Source: Peptoniphilaceae bacterium
Lineage (GTDB): Bacteria; Bacillota; Clostridia; Tissierellales; Peptoniphilaceae
Direction of reading: 5' to 3'
Assembly (NCBI GenBank): GCA_029983595.1
Contig: JASBZD010000057.1
Span: 1-8,000, forward strand
DNA length: 8,000 bases
How positions within the stretch are numbered: the first letter of the stretch is position 1; every line of letters starts with the position of its first letter. The notes under the pieces were generated by a model. It was not told the origin of the DNA. It saw nothing but the letters and a program-made list of their open reading frames with translations, and ran no database searches. Shown here one piece after another: positions 1 through 6,084 of the stretch. The position numbers and the translations under genes were made by a program.

Positions 1-1495
1 TTCTATAAATTTTCTCAATTACGCTAAAAATCTGAAGCGATGAGTATAGCCCAGTCTGATTTTTTCGATTTATATATTTTAGATATTTAAAATATCCCAT
101 ATCCTCAAAAATATATCTTAATTTATTTTTATGTCTAAAAACGCCTAGAGTATTAAATTTAGCTTCAAGTTCCTCTATTTTTTTAATTTTATAATCTGGT
201 ATGCCATTAAGATTTAAAAGTTTTGTAAATACGTCATTAGAGCTTCTAGAGTGCTCTATTTTATTTATCATACCTCTATCGATATAGCTATCTAGCTTAT
301 TATAGATTCTGCAAAATGATTCTATATCATTATAATCATCAGCAAATTTTAAGATATCTAGCATATCTTTCGTGATTTTGTTATTAAAAAATCTAATTTT
401 AGAGTTATCAGTTATATTAAATTTAAAATTATTTTTTTCAAAATAGTCGATAAGACCCATTGCGGATACATTATTTCTATATAATATGCCTATATCTTTA
501 AGATTTTCATTTTTTATTTTTTCTAATATATATTCATACTGGTCGTAGATTTCTCTAGTGCGCTTTATACTTATAGGACTATGATATGATTTTTCTGAAT
601 TTAGATCTTTTTTATATCGCATCTGATTTTTGCTAATTAGTTTTGAGGCAGTATCTACTATATCTTTTGTACATCTATAATTTGTGTCCATATAGTGGAT
701 TTTTATATCTTTAAAGTAATCCTCAAGTTCAAATAATCCACGCGGATTAGCACCTCTAAAACTGTAGATTGACTGATCGTCATCAGCTACTAAGAAGAGA
801 TTTCTCTTCCTAGAAGTGAGCATTTTTATTATCTCCATCTGGATAAGAGAAGTATCCTGCCCCTCATCAAGCTGGATATAATCGTATTTATTTATATAAT
901 AATTTAAAATCGATTTTTCATTTTTTAAAATATCATAAGCAAATACGAGCATATCATCAAAATCTATAAAATTATTTCTTGATTTAAAATCCTCATACTT
1001 TTTATAGATTCTATCAAAGTTTTCGATTTCTTTAGAAAAATCCTCATCTTCTATCATCATATTTTTTAAATAACCAATTTTATTAATTAGATTATCTAGT
1101 CCATCTTCAGATATATACTCTCTATTTTCTTCATAATAAAATTTAGAAAGAAGATTATATTTATTTATATCTTTTGAACCTTCTAAAAGTCTATACTCTT
1201 TTCCATTTTTCTTAGCATAATCTCTAAGTATCATATATGAAAATGCGTGGATAGTATAAAACTTTGGCGATTTTTCAAGGTCTATATAATCTCTTTTAAA
1301 TCTATATAATAGCTCTGTAGCTGCAGCTTTGGAAAATGTTATAGTTAGAATTCTCTCAGGATTCACACCAGATTTTATTAAATTATTTATTCTTTCTAAT
1401 AATATGGTCGTCTTACCAGCACCAGGTACAGCGATTACCATATTTACACCATCTAAACTATTGGATGCTTCTAGTTGCTTTTTACTAAGTTTCAT
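1..1495 (-). CDS. UvrD-family superfamily 1 DNA helicase, 3' end outside window
   Basis: ATP-dependent 3'-5' DNA helicase of the UvrD/PcrA/Rep type, expected to unwind DNA in repair or replication restart. The frame is open for 498 codons from an ATG at 1495 to the window edge. Visible motifs: Q7 of the Q motif, Walker A PGAGKTT at residues 24-30, motif Ia TFSKAAATEL at 53-62, Walker B/motif II DEGQD at 210-214, motif III QSIYSFRGA at 241-249, and NYR of motif IV ending at R274, followed by ILYRNN. Motifs V and VI are not reached, so about 100-250 residues probably lie beyond position 1. The start is supported by AGGAG at 1501-1505, 5 nt upstream. The N-terminus begins almost directly at the Q motif, and DEGQD replaces the usual DEFQD, so this looks like a divergent UvrD-like paralogue rather than housekeeping PcrA. 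Family assignment is secure; the paralogue is not. Confidence 0.93.
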   Translation of the reverse strand, partial: MKLSKKQLEASNSLDGVNMVIAVPGAGKTTILLERINNLIKSGVNPERILTITFSKAAATELLYRFKRDYIDLEKSPKFYTIHAFSYMILRDYAKKNGKEYRLLEGSKDINKYNLLSKFYYEENREYISEDGLDNLINKIGYLKNMMIEDEDFSKEIENFDRIYKKYEDFKSRNNFIDFDDMLVFAYDILKNEKSILNYYINKYDYIQLDEGQDTSLIQMEIIKMLTSRKRNLFLVADDDQSIYSFRGANPRGLFELEDYFKDIKIHYMDTNYRCTKDIVDTASKLISKNQMRYKKDLNSEKSYHSPISIKRTREIYDQYEYILEKIKNENLKDIGILYRNNVSAMGLIDYFEKNNFKFNITDNSKIRFFNNKITKDMLDILKFADDYNDIESFCRIYNKLDSYIDRGMINKIEHSRSSNDVFTKLLNLNGIPDYKIKKIEELEAKFNTLGVFRHKNKLRYIFEDMGYFKYLKYINRKNQTGLYSSLQIFSVIEKIYR

Positions 1496-1517
1496 AAATT
1501 CTCCTAATATTAATTTT

Positions 1518-1546
1518 AATATAAATATATGTAAAAATAAAATCAA
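1518..1546 (-). promoter_or_regulatory. Sigma-A-like promoter of the helicase gene
   Basis: Read on the minus strand there is a -35 box TTGATT (1541-1546), a 17-bp spacer and a -10 box TATATT (1518-1523). The boxes match 4/6 and 5/6 consensus positions. Transcription would begin near 1511, just ahead of the AGGAG site at 1501-1505. The flanking DNA is AT-rich, so chance matches are possible. Confidence 0.5.
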
Positions 1547-1550
1547 TAAG

Positions 1551-1578
1551 TTTAATTTGGTAGAGATTGTAGTATAAT
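1551..1578 (+). promoter_or_regulatory. Promoter of the PAP2 gene, -10 just before the start codon
   Basis: A perfect -10 hexamer TATAAT lies at 1573-1578. A weak -35 (TTTAAT, 1551-1556) precedes it at a 16-bp spacing. Normal geometry puts the transcription start at about 1585, the A of the PAP2 ATG, which implies a leaderless message. The -35 is poor, and no extended -10 TG is correctly placed. Confidence 0.45.
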
Positions 1579-1584
1579 GAAAGC

Positions 1585-2148
1585 ATGAAAAAGATATATA
1601 AACTATGGCATAAATTTGATGACATTTTAATAAAAATTATAAATCATGATTTTAAAAATCCATTTTTTGATTCTTCTATGCCTATTTTTACAAACCTTGC
1701 CGGTCCAGTATTTTTATCGGTGTCGGTGTTATTAGGATTTATATTTATAAAAGATGGAGAAAATAGAGATTTTTTATATCGAATAATAACTGGGCTAGTT
1801 CCTACTATAGCTGTGGTGCATTTAATTAAGCTAATTTTTAGACGTGCTAGACCATATAATTTATTAGAAGAGCTTGAGACTTATGGGATATATTTAAGAG
1901 ATTATTCATTCCCATCAGGTCATACTGCTGCTGCATTTAGCCTATTTATAACCGCTCTTTTATTTAGTAAAAATCTTACTATACCATTTTTTATTTTTGC
2001 TATTATGATAGCTTTTTCTAGGATTTATTTAGGAGTGCATTTTCCAACTGATGTAGCGGGCGGTATGATAGTGGGTATAATAATTACGCTTTTAAGCCAT
2101 AAATATCTCGATACTTATTTTTTAAGTTTTCTACATAATATTAAGTAG
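1585..2148 (+). CDS. PAP2-family integral membrane phosphatase
   Basis: Membrane phosphatase of the type 2 phosphatidic acid phosphatase superfamily, 187 residues. All three catalytic signatures are present: K-x6-RP (K82, R89-P90), PSGH at 110-113, and SR-x5-H (S145, R146, H152) running into FPTDVAGG. H113 and H152 are the expected phosphohistidine and charge-relay residues. Hydrophobic segments near 36-55, 65-85, 114-128, 132-145 and 157-171 fit a small multi-spanning enzyme with its active site near the membrane surface. Known relatives dephosphorylate undecaprenyl pyrophosphate (BcrC type), phosphatidylglycerophosphate or phosphatidate; the sequence does not say which. An in-frame TAG at 1570-1572 precedes the ATG, so no longer start exists. 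No credible SD site precedes it: GAAAG ends only 1 nt away. The gene diverges from the helicase. Confidence 0.92.
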   Translation: MKKIYKLWHKFDDILIKIINHDFKNPFFDSSMPIFTNLAGPVFLSVSVLLGFIFIKDGENRDFLYRIITGLVPTIAVVHLIKLIFRRARPYNLLEELETYGIYLRDYSFPSGHTAAAFSLFITALLFSKNLTIPFFIFAIMIAFSRIYLGVHFPTDVAGGMIVGIIITLLSHKYLDTYFLSFLHNIK

Positions 2149-2160
2149 TGGGTAAAACGT

Positions 2161-2179
2161 TTATTTTATGTTAAAATAA
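2161..2179. repeat. AT-only inverted repeat upstream of the nitroreductase gene
   Basis: Two perfect 8-bp arms, TTATTTTA and TAAAATAA, flank a TGT loop in the 66-bp gap between the PAP2 stop and the nitroreductase start. No T-run follows and the stem has no G:C pair, so it is a poor terminator. It overlaps TAAAAT (2172-2177), a possible -10 box, so it could be an operator. Such palindromes also arise by chance in AT-rich DNA. Confidence 0.4.
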
Positions 2180-2198
2180 TAATATATGAGCTAAAATG

Positions 2199-2204
2199 AG
2201 GAGG
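2199..2204 (+). promoter_or_regulatory. Strong ribosome binding site that decides the nitroreductase start
   Basis: AGGAGG ends only 1 nt before the first in-frame ATG (2206), too close to serve it. It lies 10 nt before the ATG at 2215 and 16 nt before the ATG at 2221. The spacing favours 2215, with 2221 as the less likely alternative. Confidence 0.7.
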
Positions 2205-2214
2205 AATGTTTTTT

Positions 2215-3024
2215 ATGAGTATGCAAACTTATTTAAGAAAAAGAAAATCTGTAAGAGATTTTAAACCTAATGCTCTTAAACCTAATGATAGAGCTTTTGT
2301 AGAACAGTCAATTAAAGATACTCATGATGAGTTTGATTGGGATGATGTAAGTTTAGATTTTATATTAGAAGGCGAAAAGGTATATGAGGCTTTTGACGGA
2401 AAAGCTGGATATGCTGGCGTTATGATTAAAGCTCCACACTATATAAGAGTTTCAGAAAATGCTGATAATTTAATGGTAAATACTAAAGCGGCTTTTGATA
2501 TGGCTAGTTTTACTTCTAAACTTGTAGAACAAGGAATTGCAAATTGTATTATTACTTTAGGTGATAATATTGAAGATGCTAAAAAACAGGCTTTTGGTGA
2601 TAATTGGTCTGGAAAAGCAGAATACTTAATAGCTATCGGATATCCACAAGATAAGGGATATTTTGAAAAAGTTAAACCATCAGAAAGATATAGCGTTTCT
2701 GAAATAGTTTTTGAAGATGAAGATATGGATCATCCAGCGACTGAATTATTAGAAAACTTAAATATGCTTGAGTTATTCTCAGTTCTTAGATTTTCTCCAT
2801 CATATAAAAATAAACAACCTTGGAGATTTGTAGTTACTAGTTCTGAAATATATGCTTATGTTTTAAATGATGCTGAACTAGCGCATTCACTTACTGATAT
2901 GGGTATGATTATGTATTATTTCCAAGAACTTGTAGAAAAAATGGGAATTGATGGAAGCTGGGAAATAGCTACTGAATTAGATACTTCTAAGGGCTTTATT
3001 AAACTAGGTAGATTTAAGATTTAA
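2215..3024 (+). CDS. TM1586-type nitroreductase family protein
   Basis: A 269-residue protein built from two degenerate nitroreductase-like halves. The first begins with RKRKSVRDF (residues 8-16), the family's RRSxRxF-like opening. The second carries FSPSYKNKQPWRF (193-205), the typical flavin-site stretch APSxxNxQPW. This split arrangement matches the putative nitroreductases typified by Thermotoga TM1586 (Pfam TM1586_NiRdase), in which one chain mimics the usual homodimer. The likely role is a cytosolic FMN-linked NAD(P)H oxidoreductase; the substrate cannot be read from sequence. The first half lacks a clear PSxxNxQPW motif (it has APHYIRV at 73-79), as expected if only one flavin pocket remains. 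The start at 2215 is chosen by AGGAGG spacing over the ATG at 2206. A strong terminator follows 17 nt after the stop, so the gene is probably a single-gene unit or the end of one. Confidence 0.85.
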   Translation: MSMQTYLRKRKSVRDFKPNALKPNDRAFVEQSIKDTHDEFDWDDVSLDFILEGEKVYEAFDGKAGYAGVMIKAPHYIRVSENADNLMVNTKAAFDMASFTSKLVEQGIANCIITLGDNIEDAKKQAFGDNWSGKAEYLIAIGYPQDKGYFEKVKPSERYSVSEIVFEDEDMDHPATELLENLNMLELFSVLRFSPSYKNKQPWRFVVTSSEIYAYVLNDAELAHSLTDMGMIMYYFQELVEKMGIDGSWEIATELDTSKGFIKLGRFKI

Positions 3025-3041
3025 AATTAAAAAGGATTTTT

Positions 3042-3064
3042 GGCCCATAAATGGGCCTTTTTTT
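3042..3064 (+). terminator. Rho-independent terminator after the nitroreductase gene
   Basis: GGCCCA (3042-3047) pairs with TGGGCC (3052-3057) around a TAAA loop, and seven T residues follow (3058-3064). It is strikingly GC-rich for this region. The T-run ends only 11 nt before the ATG of the next gene. Confidence 0.88.
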
Positions 3065-3066
3065 AT

Positions 3067-3071
3067 AGGTG
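3067..3071 (+). promoter_or_regulatory. Ribosome binding site that decides the AIRS start
   Basis: AGGTG, complementary to the CACCU of the 16S 3' end, lies 4 nt before the ATG at 3076. It supports that start over an upstream in-frame TTG at 3040, which would make the protein begin inside the terminator stem. Confidence 0.6.
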
Positions 3072-3075
3072 TAAA

Positions 3076-4041
3076 ATGGAAATAGGAAAAATACCAAATA
3101 GTATTTTAAGAGATTTAATTAAAAACGATTTTTATAAAGAAGAGATAATTGTAGGACCAGGTATAGGTAAAGATGTCTCAATCATTGATCTAAGGGACGA
3201 TTATATGGTAATTAGTGCCGATCCCATTACTGGTGCGACTAAGGATATAGGCTCTCTTGCTGTAAATGTATCTAGTAATGATTTAGCAACTGTTGGAGCA
3301 ACTCCGGTAGCTGTAATACTTACGGTTTTAGCGCCTCCTGGCACTACGGTTTTAGATTTAGAAAATATTATGGAAGATGCAAAAGAAGCATCTAGAAAGC
3401 TCGGAATTTCTATAGCTGGTGGTCATACAGAGATAACTGATGCAGTAACTAGAGTTTTAATAAGTTCTGTGGCGATAGGAAAAGTATCAGAATTTAAACT
3501 TGAAAAAATAAATATAGGCGATCTTATAGTAGTTTCAAAAGATCTAGCTTTAGAGGGGACATCTATTATCGCCAAAGAATCTAGAGAATGTATTGAGTTT
3601 CTAGATTTTTACGAGTTAGAAGAGGCTAAATCATTATCAGACTATCTATCAGTTATAGACGAGGGCATTATAGGGCGTGAATATGGTGCAAAATATATGC
3701 ACGATATAACAGAAGGTGGAGTGCTAGGAGCAGCTTGGGAGGCCTCAGAAGCTAATGGAGTCGGAGTATTAATTTATGATGAAAAACTTCCATTTAGAGA
3801 TGTAACTTTAAAAATCGCCGATTATTTTAAAATTGATGCTAGAAAACTTATTTCGTCAGGATCGATGTTATTTATTTTTTCTCCCGAGTCTTATGAAAAT
3901 GCCAAAATTAGATTTAATGAAAAAAATATTAAGACTACTATTATAGGAGAAGTCGTAAATAGTGGTGTAAATATAGAGGATAAAGAGGGCGTAAATCCAG
4001 TAGATGAGCCAGAATCTGACCATTTATACCAAGTTTTATAA
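3076..4041 (+). CDS. AIR synthase/HypE-superfamily protein, substrate unknown
   Basis: A 321-residue protein of the PurM/ThiL/SelD/HypE fold, whose members use ATP to activate an amide or acid group. Features in order: GPGIGKDVS at 27-35 (glycine-rich N-terminal nucleotide loop), SADPITGATKDIG at 47-59, the SSNDLATVGATP segment at 66-77 typical of this superfamily, GGHTEIT at 115-121, DITEGG at 210-215, and SSGSMLF at 260-266. The SADP-TG-DIG-NDLA pattern is closest to HypE (hydrogenase maturation) and ThiL. True HypE ends in a conserved cysteine that carries the thiocarboxamide; this protein ends in DHLYQVL, and its only cysteine is C172. No hydrogenase or hyp genes are near. It should therefore be called AIRS-like, not HypE. 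The ATG at 3076 is preferred because of the SD site and because the frame upstream runs through a terminator. No clear terminator follows it. Confidence 0.85.
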   Translation: MEIGKIPNSILRDLIKNDFYKEEIIVGPGIGKDVSIIDLRDDYMVISADPITGATKDIGSLAVNVSSNDLATVGATPVAVILTVLAPPGTTVLDLENIMEDAKEASRKLGISIAGGHTEITDAVTRVLISSVAIGKVSEFKLEKINIGDLIVVSKDLALEGTSIIAKESRECIEFLDFYELEEAKSLSDYLSVIDEGIIGREYGAKYMHDITEGGVLGAAWEASEANGVGVLIYDEKLPFRDVTLKIADYFKIDARKLISSGSMLFIFSPESYENAKIRFNEKNIKTTIIGEVVNSGVNIEDKEGVNPVDEPESDHLYQVL

Positions 4042-4073
4042 TATTAAGTTTAAGTTACAATTTATATAAATCC

Positions 4074-4102
4074 TTGAAATGACATTTTTAAAAATTTATA
4101 AT
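4074..4102 (+). promoter_or_regulatory. Near-consensus sigma-A promoter of the amidase gene
   Basis: A -35 box TTGAAA (4074-4079), an exact 17-bp spacer and a perfect -10 box TATAAT (4097-4102). Transcription should begin near 4109, giving a leader of about 16 nt that holds AGGAGGT (4114-4120). This is the best promoter in the window and suggests strong, largely constitutive expression. Confidence 0.8.
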
Positions 4103-4124
4103 TACAGATATATAGGAGGTAGTA

Positions 4125-5990
4125 ATGAGAAAATTTAGAGCACTCTTATTTGCTATAATTGCGATTTTAATATCGCAGGTAAGTATTGCTAAAGCAGCGC
4201 AAGAACCCTTTTATGTAATTATAAATGAAAAATATGCAGCTGTTTATGATGTAAATTTGGTAATTAATAACGAAAATATAGATTCTACTTTTAAAACTTT
4301 TAGCTATAACAATAGGACTTTCGTTCCAGTTAGATTAGTAGCAGAAAAATTAAATGCCACTGTAGATTGGGAACAGTCTACTATGTCTGCGATAATAAAA
4401 AAAGATGGACAGACTATAAAACTTACTAATGGCTCAAATATAGCTAATGTAAATGGTAAGGATGTAAAACTAAGACCAGACCAGGTTCCGATGCTAGCCA
4501 CATATATAGATAGCGAAACCAAAACTATGGCGCCACTTCGTGCGATTTCAGAACTTTTAGGATATAAAGTAAATTATTATCATAAAACTAGAGCTGTCAC
4601 TATTGATATGCCAGAAAATAATTTTAATGGGGCGACAATCTCAAAAATTGAGAGAGTTGGATCAAAAGATTCTGAGAAAGTACGTATAGTCGCAGATAAA
4701 AAACTAGACTATTCATATAATTTTGATAAAGACCATAATGAGGTAGTTATTGATTTTAAAAATACTCAGATAGATATTGATGGAAAGACTAATGGCAATA
4801 AAAAACTTGATGGAAAAATTATAAAATCTTATTCATATGGTGTAAACCCAGATAATAACTCATCAAGGATTACTATCGAATTAAATAGATCTGTAGTACC
4901 TCAGATTGATTCATCGGCTGATAATATTTTAAATATCAGCTTTATAGATGAAATTACTGGAATTAGACAGACTATACAAGATGGAAAAGTATCTATTCTA
5001 GTAGAAAATGCGGCAAATCTAGATTATAATATCCAAAAATTAGAAAATCCATATAGATATATAATTGATATTAAAAACTCAAGACTTACTAATGGCGACA
5101 CTATGCAGGTTTATGATTTCGATCTAGGATTTGTAAAAACTGTAAGGGCTTCTAACTTTAATCCAGATTCGACTTATAATAAAGATGATTCTATAGTAAG
5201 AGTAGTTTTAGATGGCAAGACTAATGATATAAATGGCGATGTGGAGTTTAAAAAAGTAGGCAATGACTTAGTTTTAATCCCTACAGTCACTAAGGGAAAA
5301 GTTGACGAATCGAAAGCTAAAGAAGTGCCAGTTCTAGATGATAAATCAGAAGAAAAAAAGGCTTCTATTAAAAAAACTGTAGAAAAAGTTTCTACTAGAA
5401 CTACTCCATATAAAAGATCAGATGTAATAATTCTAGTTGATCCAGGACATGGTGGGAAAGATTCTGGAGCCAAAAGTAAAGATGGAGATTTAGAAAAAAC
5501 TCAAAATATTGATATTGGTCTTAGAGTAATTGAAAAGCTTAAGGCTGAAGGATATACAGTTATCCCTACTCGTACAAAAGATAATTATGTATCTTTACAG
5601 GAAAGAGCAAAGCTTGCTAATGAAAAGAATGCCCATATATTCTTCTCGATTCACGCTAACTCTAGTCCTACAGCAGTTCCTAATGGGATAGAGACTTTAT
5701 ATGCTCCACGCGATACGGTTTCTATAAAAAATGATGTACAATATCCTCTTGCAAAAGCTGTTCACGATGAGGTTATAGCTGCTACTGGATTATTTGACAG
5801 AGGAGTAAAACAGCGTCCAGACTTATATGTTCTTAAAAAGACTGAGATGCCAGCTGCTTTAATTGAGCTAGGATTTTTATCTAATGATGATGATGTTGAA
5901 ATAATAAAAACAGAAAGATTTAAAGAAGATTCTGCTAACGCTATAGTGCGAGGCATAAATAAGTATATAAATAAAACTTATGGACTTTAA
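4125..5990 (+). CDS. Secreted N-acetylmuramoyl-L-alanine amidase with copper amine oxidase-like and AMIN-like domains
   Basis: Cell-wall hydrolase that cuts the amide bond between N-acetylmuramic acid and L-alanine of peptidoglycan, 621 residues. Residues 1-25 form a signal peptide: a basic start, a hydrophobic core, and cleavage probably after AKA or AKAA (22-25). Residues about 35-162 resemble the copper amine oxidase N-terminal-like domain (TFVPVRLVAEKL at 65-76, APLRAISELLG at 136-146), common in clostridial surface proteins and not itself an oxidase. Two AMIN-like beta modules follow, about 170-275 and 285-387; the second contains NPYRYIIDIKNS (308-319). A Lys/Ser-rich linker (about 390-430) leads to a complete Amidase_3 domain (434-617) with zinc ligands H442 (PGHGG), E457 and H510 (SIHANS), and catalytic E581 (IELGFLSN). 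AGGAGGT lies 4 nt upstream. The gene has its own promoter and terminator, so it is transcribed as a self-contained unit. Confidence 0.95.
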   Translation: MRKFRALLFAIIAILISQVSIAKAAQEPFYVIINEKYAAVYDVNLVINNENIDSTFKTFSYNNRTFVPVRLVAEKLNATVDWEQSTMSAIIKKDGQTIKLTNGSNIANVNGKDVKLRPDQVPMLATYIDSETKTMAPLRAISELLGYKVNYYHKTRAVTIDMPENNFNGATISKIERVGSKDSEKVRIVADKKLDYSYNFDKDHNEVVIDFKNTQIDIDGKTNGNKKLDGKIIKSYSYGVNPDNNSSRITIELNRSVVPQIDSSADNILNISFIDEITGIRQTIQDGKVSILVENAANLDYNIQKLENPYRYIIDIKNSRLTNGDTMQVYDFDLGFVKTVRASNFNPDSTYNKDDSIVRVVLDGKTNDINGDVEFKKVGNDLVLIPTVTKGKVDESKAKEVPVLDDKSEEKKASIKKTVEKVSTRTTPYKRSDVIILVDPGHGGKDSGAKSKDGDLEKTQNIDIGLRVIEKLKAEGYTVIPTRTKDNYVSLQERAKLANEKNAHIFFSIHANSSPTAVPNGIETLYAPRDTVSIKNDVQYPLAKAVHDEVIAATGLFDRGVKQRPDLYVLKKTEMPAALIELGFLSNDDDVEIIKTERFKEDSANAIVRGINKYINKTYGL

Positions 5991-6001
5991 ATAATTTATT
6001 T

Positions 6002-6032
6002 GACTAACTATAATTTTAGTTAGTCTTTTTTT
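6002..6032 (+). terminator. Rho-independent terminator after the amidase gene
   Basis: A perfect 9-bp stem, GACTAACTA (6002-6010) with TAGTTAGTC (6017-6025), has a 6-nt loop TAATTT and is followed by seven T residues (6026-6032). It begins 11 nt after the amidase stop and separates that gene from the ylqF operon. Confidence 0.9.
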
Positions 6033-6035
6033 ATC

Positions 6036-6064
6036 TTCTAATTATTCATAAAATCATGTAGAAT
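6036..6064 (+). promoter_or_regulatory. Candidate promoter of the ylqF-rnhB operon
   Basis: TTCTAA (6036-6041), a 17-bp spacer and TAGAAT (6059-6064) lie between the amidase terminator and ylqF. The -10 matches 5/6 and the -35 only 3/6. Its position is right because the operon must be transcribed from somewhere after the terminator, but the boxes alone are weak evidence. Confidence 0.4.
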
Positions 6065-6084
6065 TAGAGTAATGGAGGGGTTTT

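Noticed and set aside
1329..1577. 82-codon plus-strand reading frame
   Set aside because: It lies almost wholly antisense to the helicase N-terminus, and its PAPGTA segment is the reverse strand of the Walker A region. It has no family resemblance or SD site.
3040..3075. Longer AIRS protein starting at TTG 3040
   Set aside because: The extra 12 codons would be encoded by the terminator stem and T-run, no SD site precedes the TTG, and the ATG at 3076 has a properly placed AGGTG.
3076..4041. Annotation of the AIRS protein as HypE or ThiL
   Set aside because: The HypE C-terminal cysteine is absent, and the ThiL-specific residues cannot be confirmed by eye, so only the superfamily name is supported.
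4042..4073. Terminator or riboswitch between the AIRS and amidase genes
   Set aside because: The stretch is AT-rich with only short AAGTTT-like direct repeats and no G:C-containing stem or T-run.
4304..5956. Three minus-strand frames (4304-4522, 5174-5473, 5762-5956)
   Set aside because: All are antisense to the well-supported amidase gene, show no recognisable domain, and have the Ser/Phe/Thr-rich composition typical of shadow frames.
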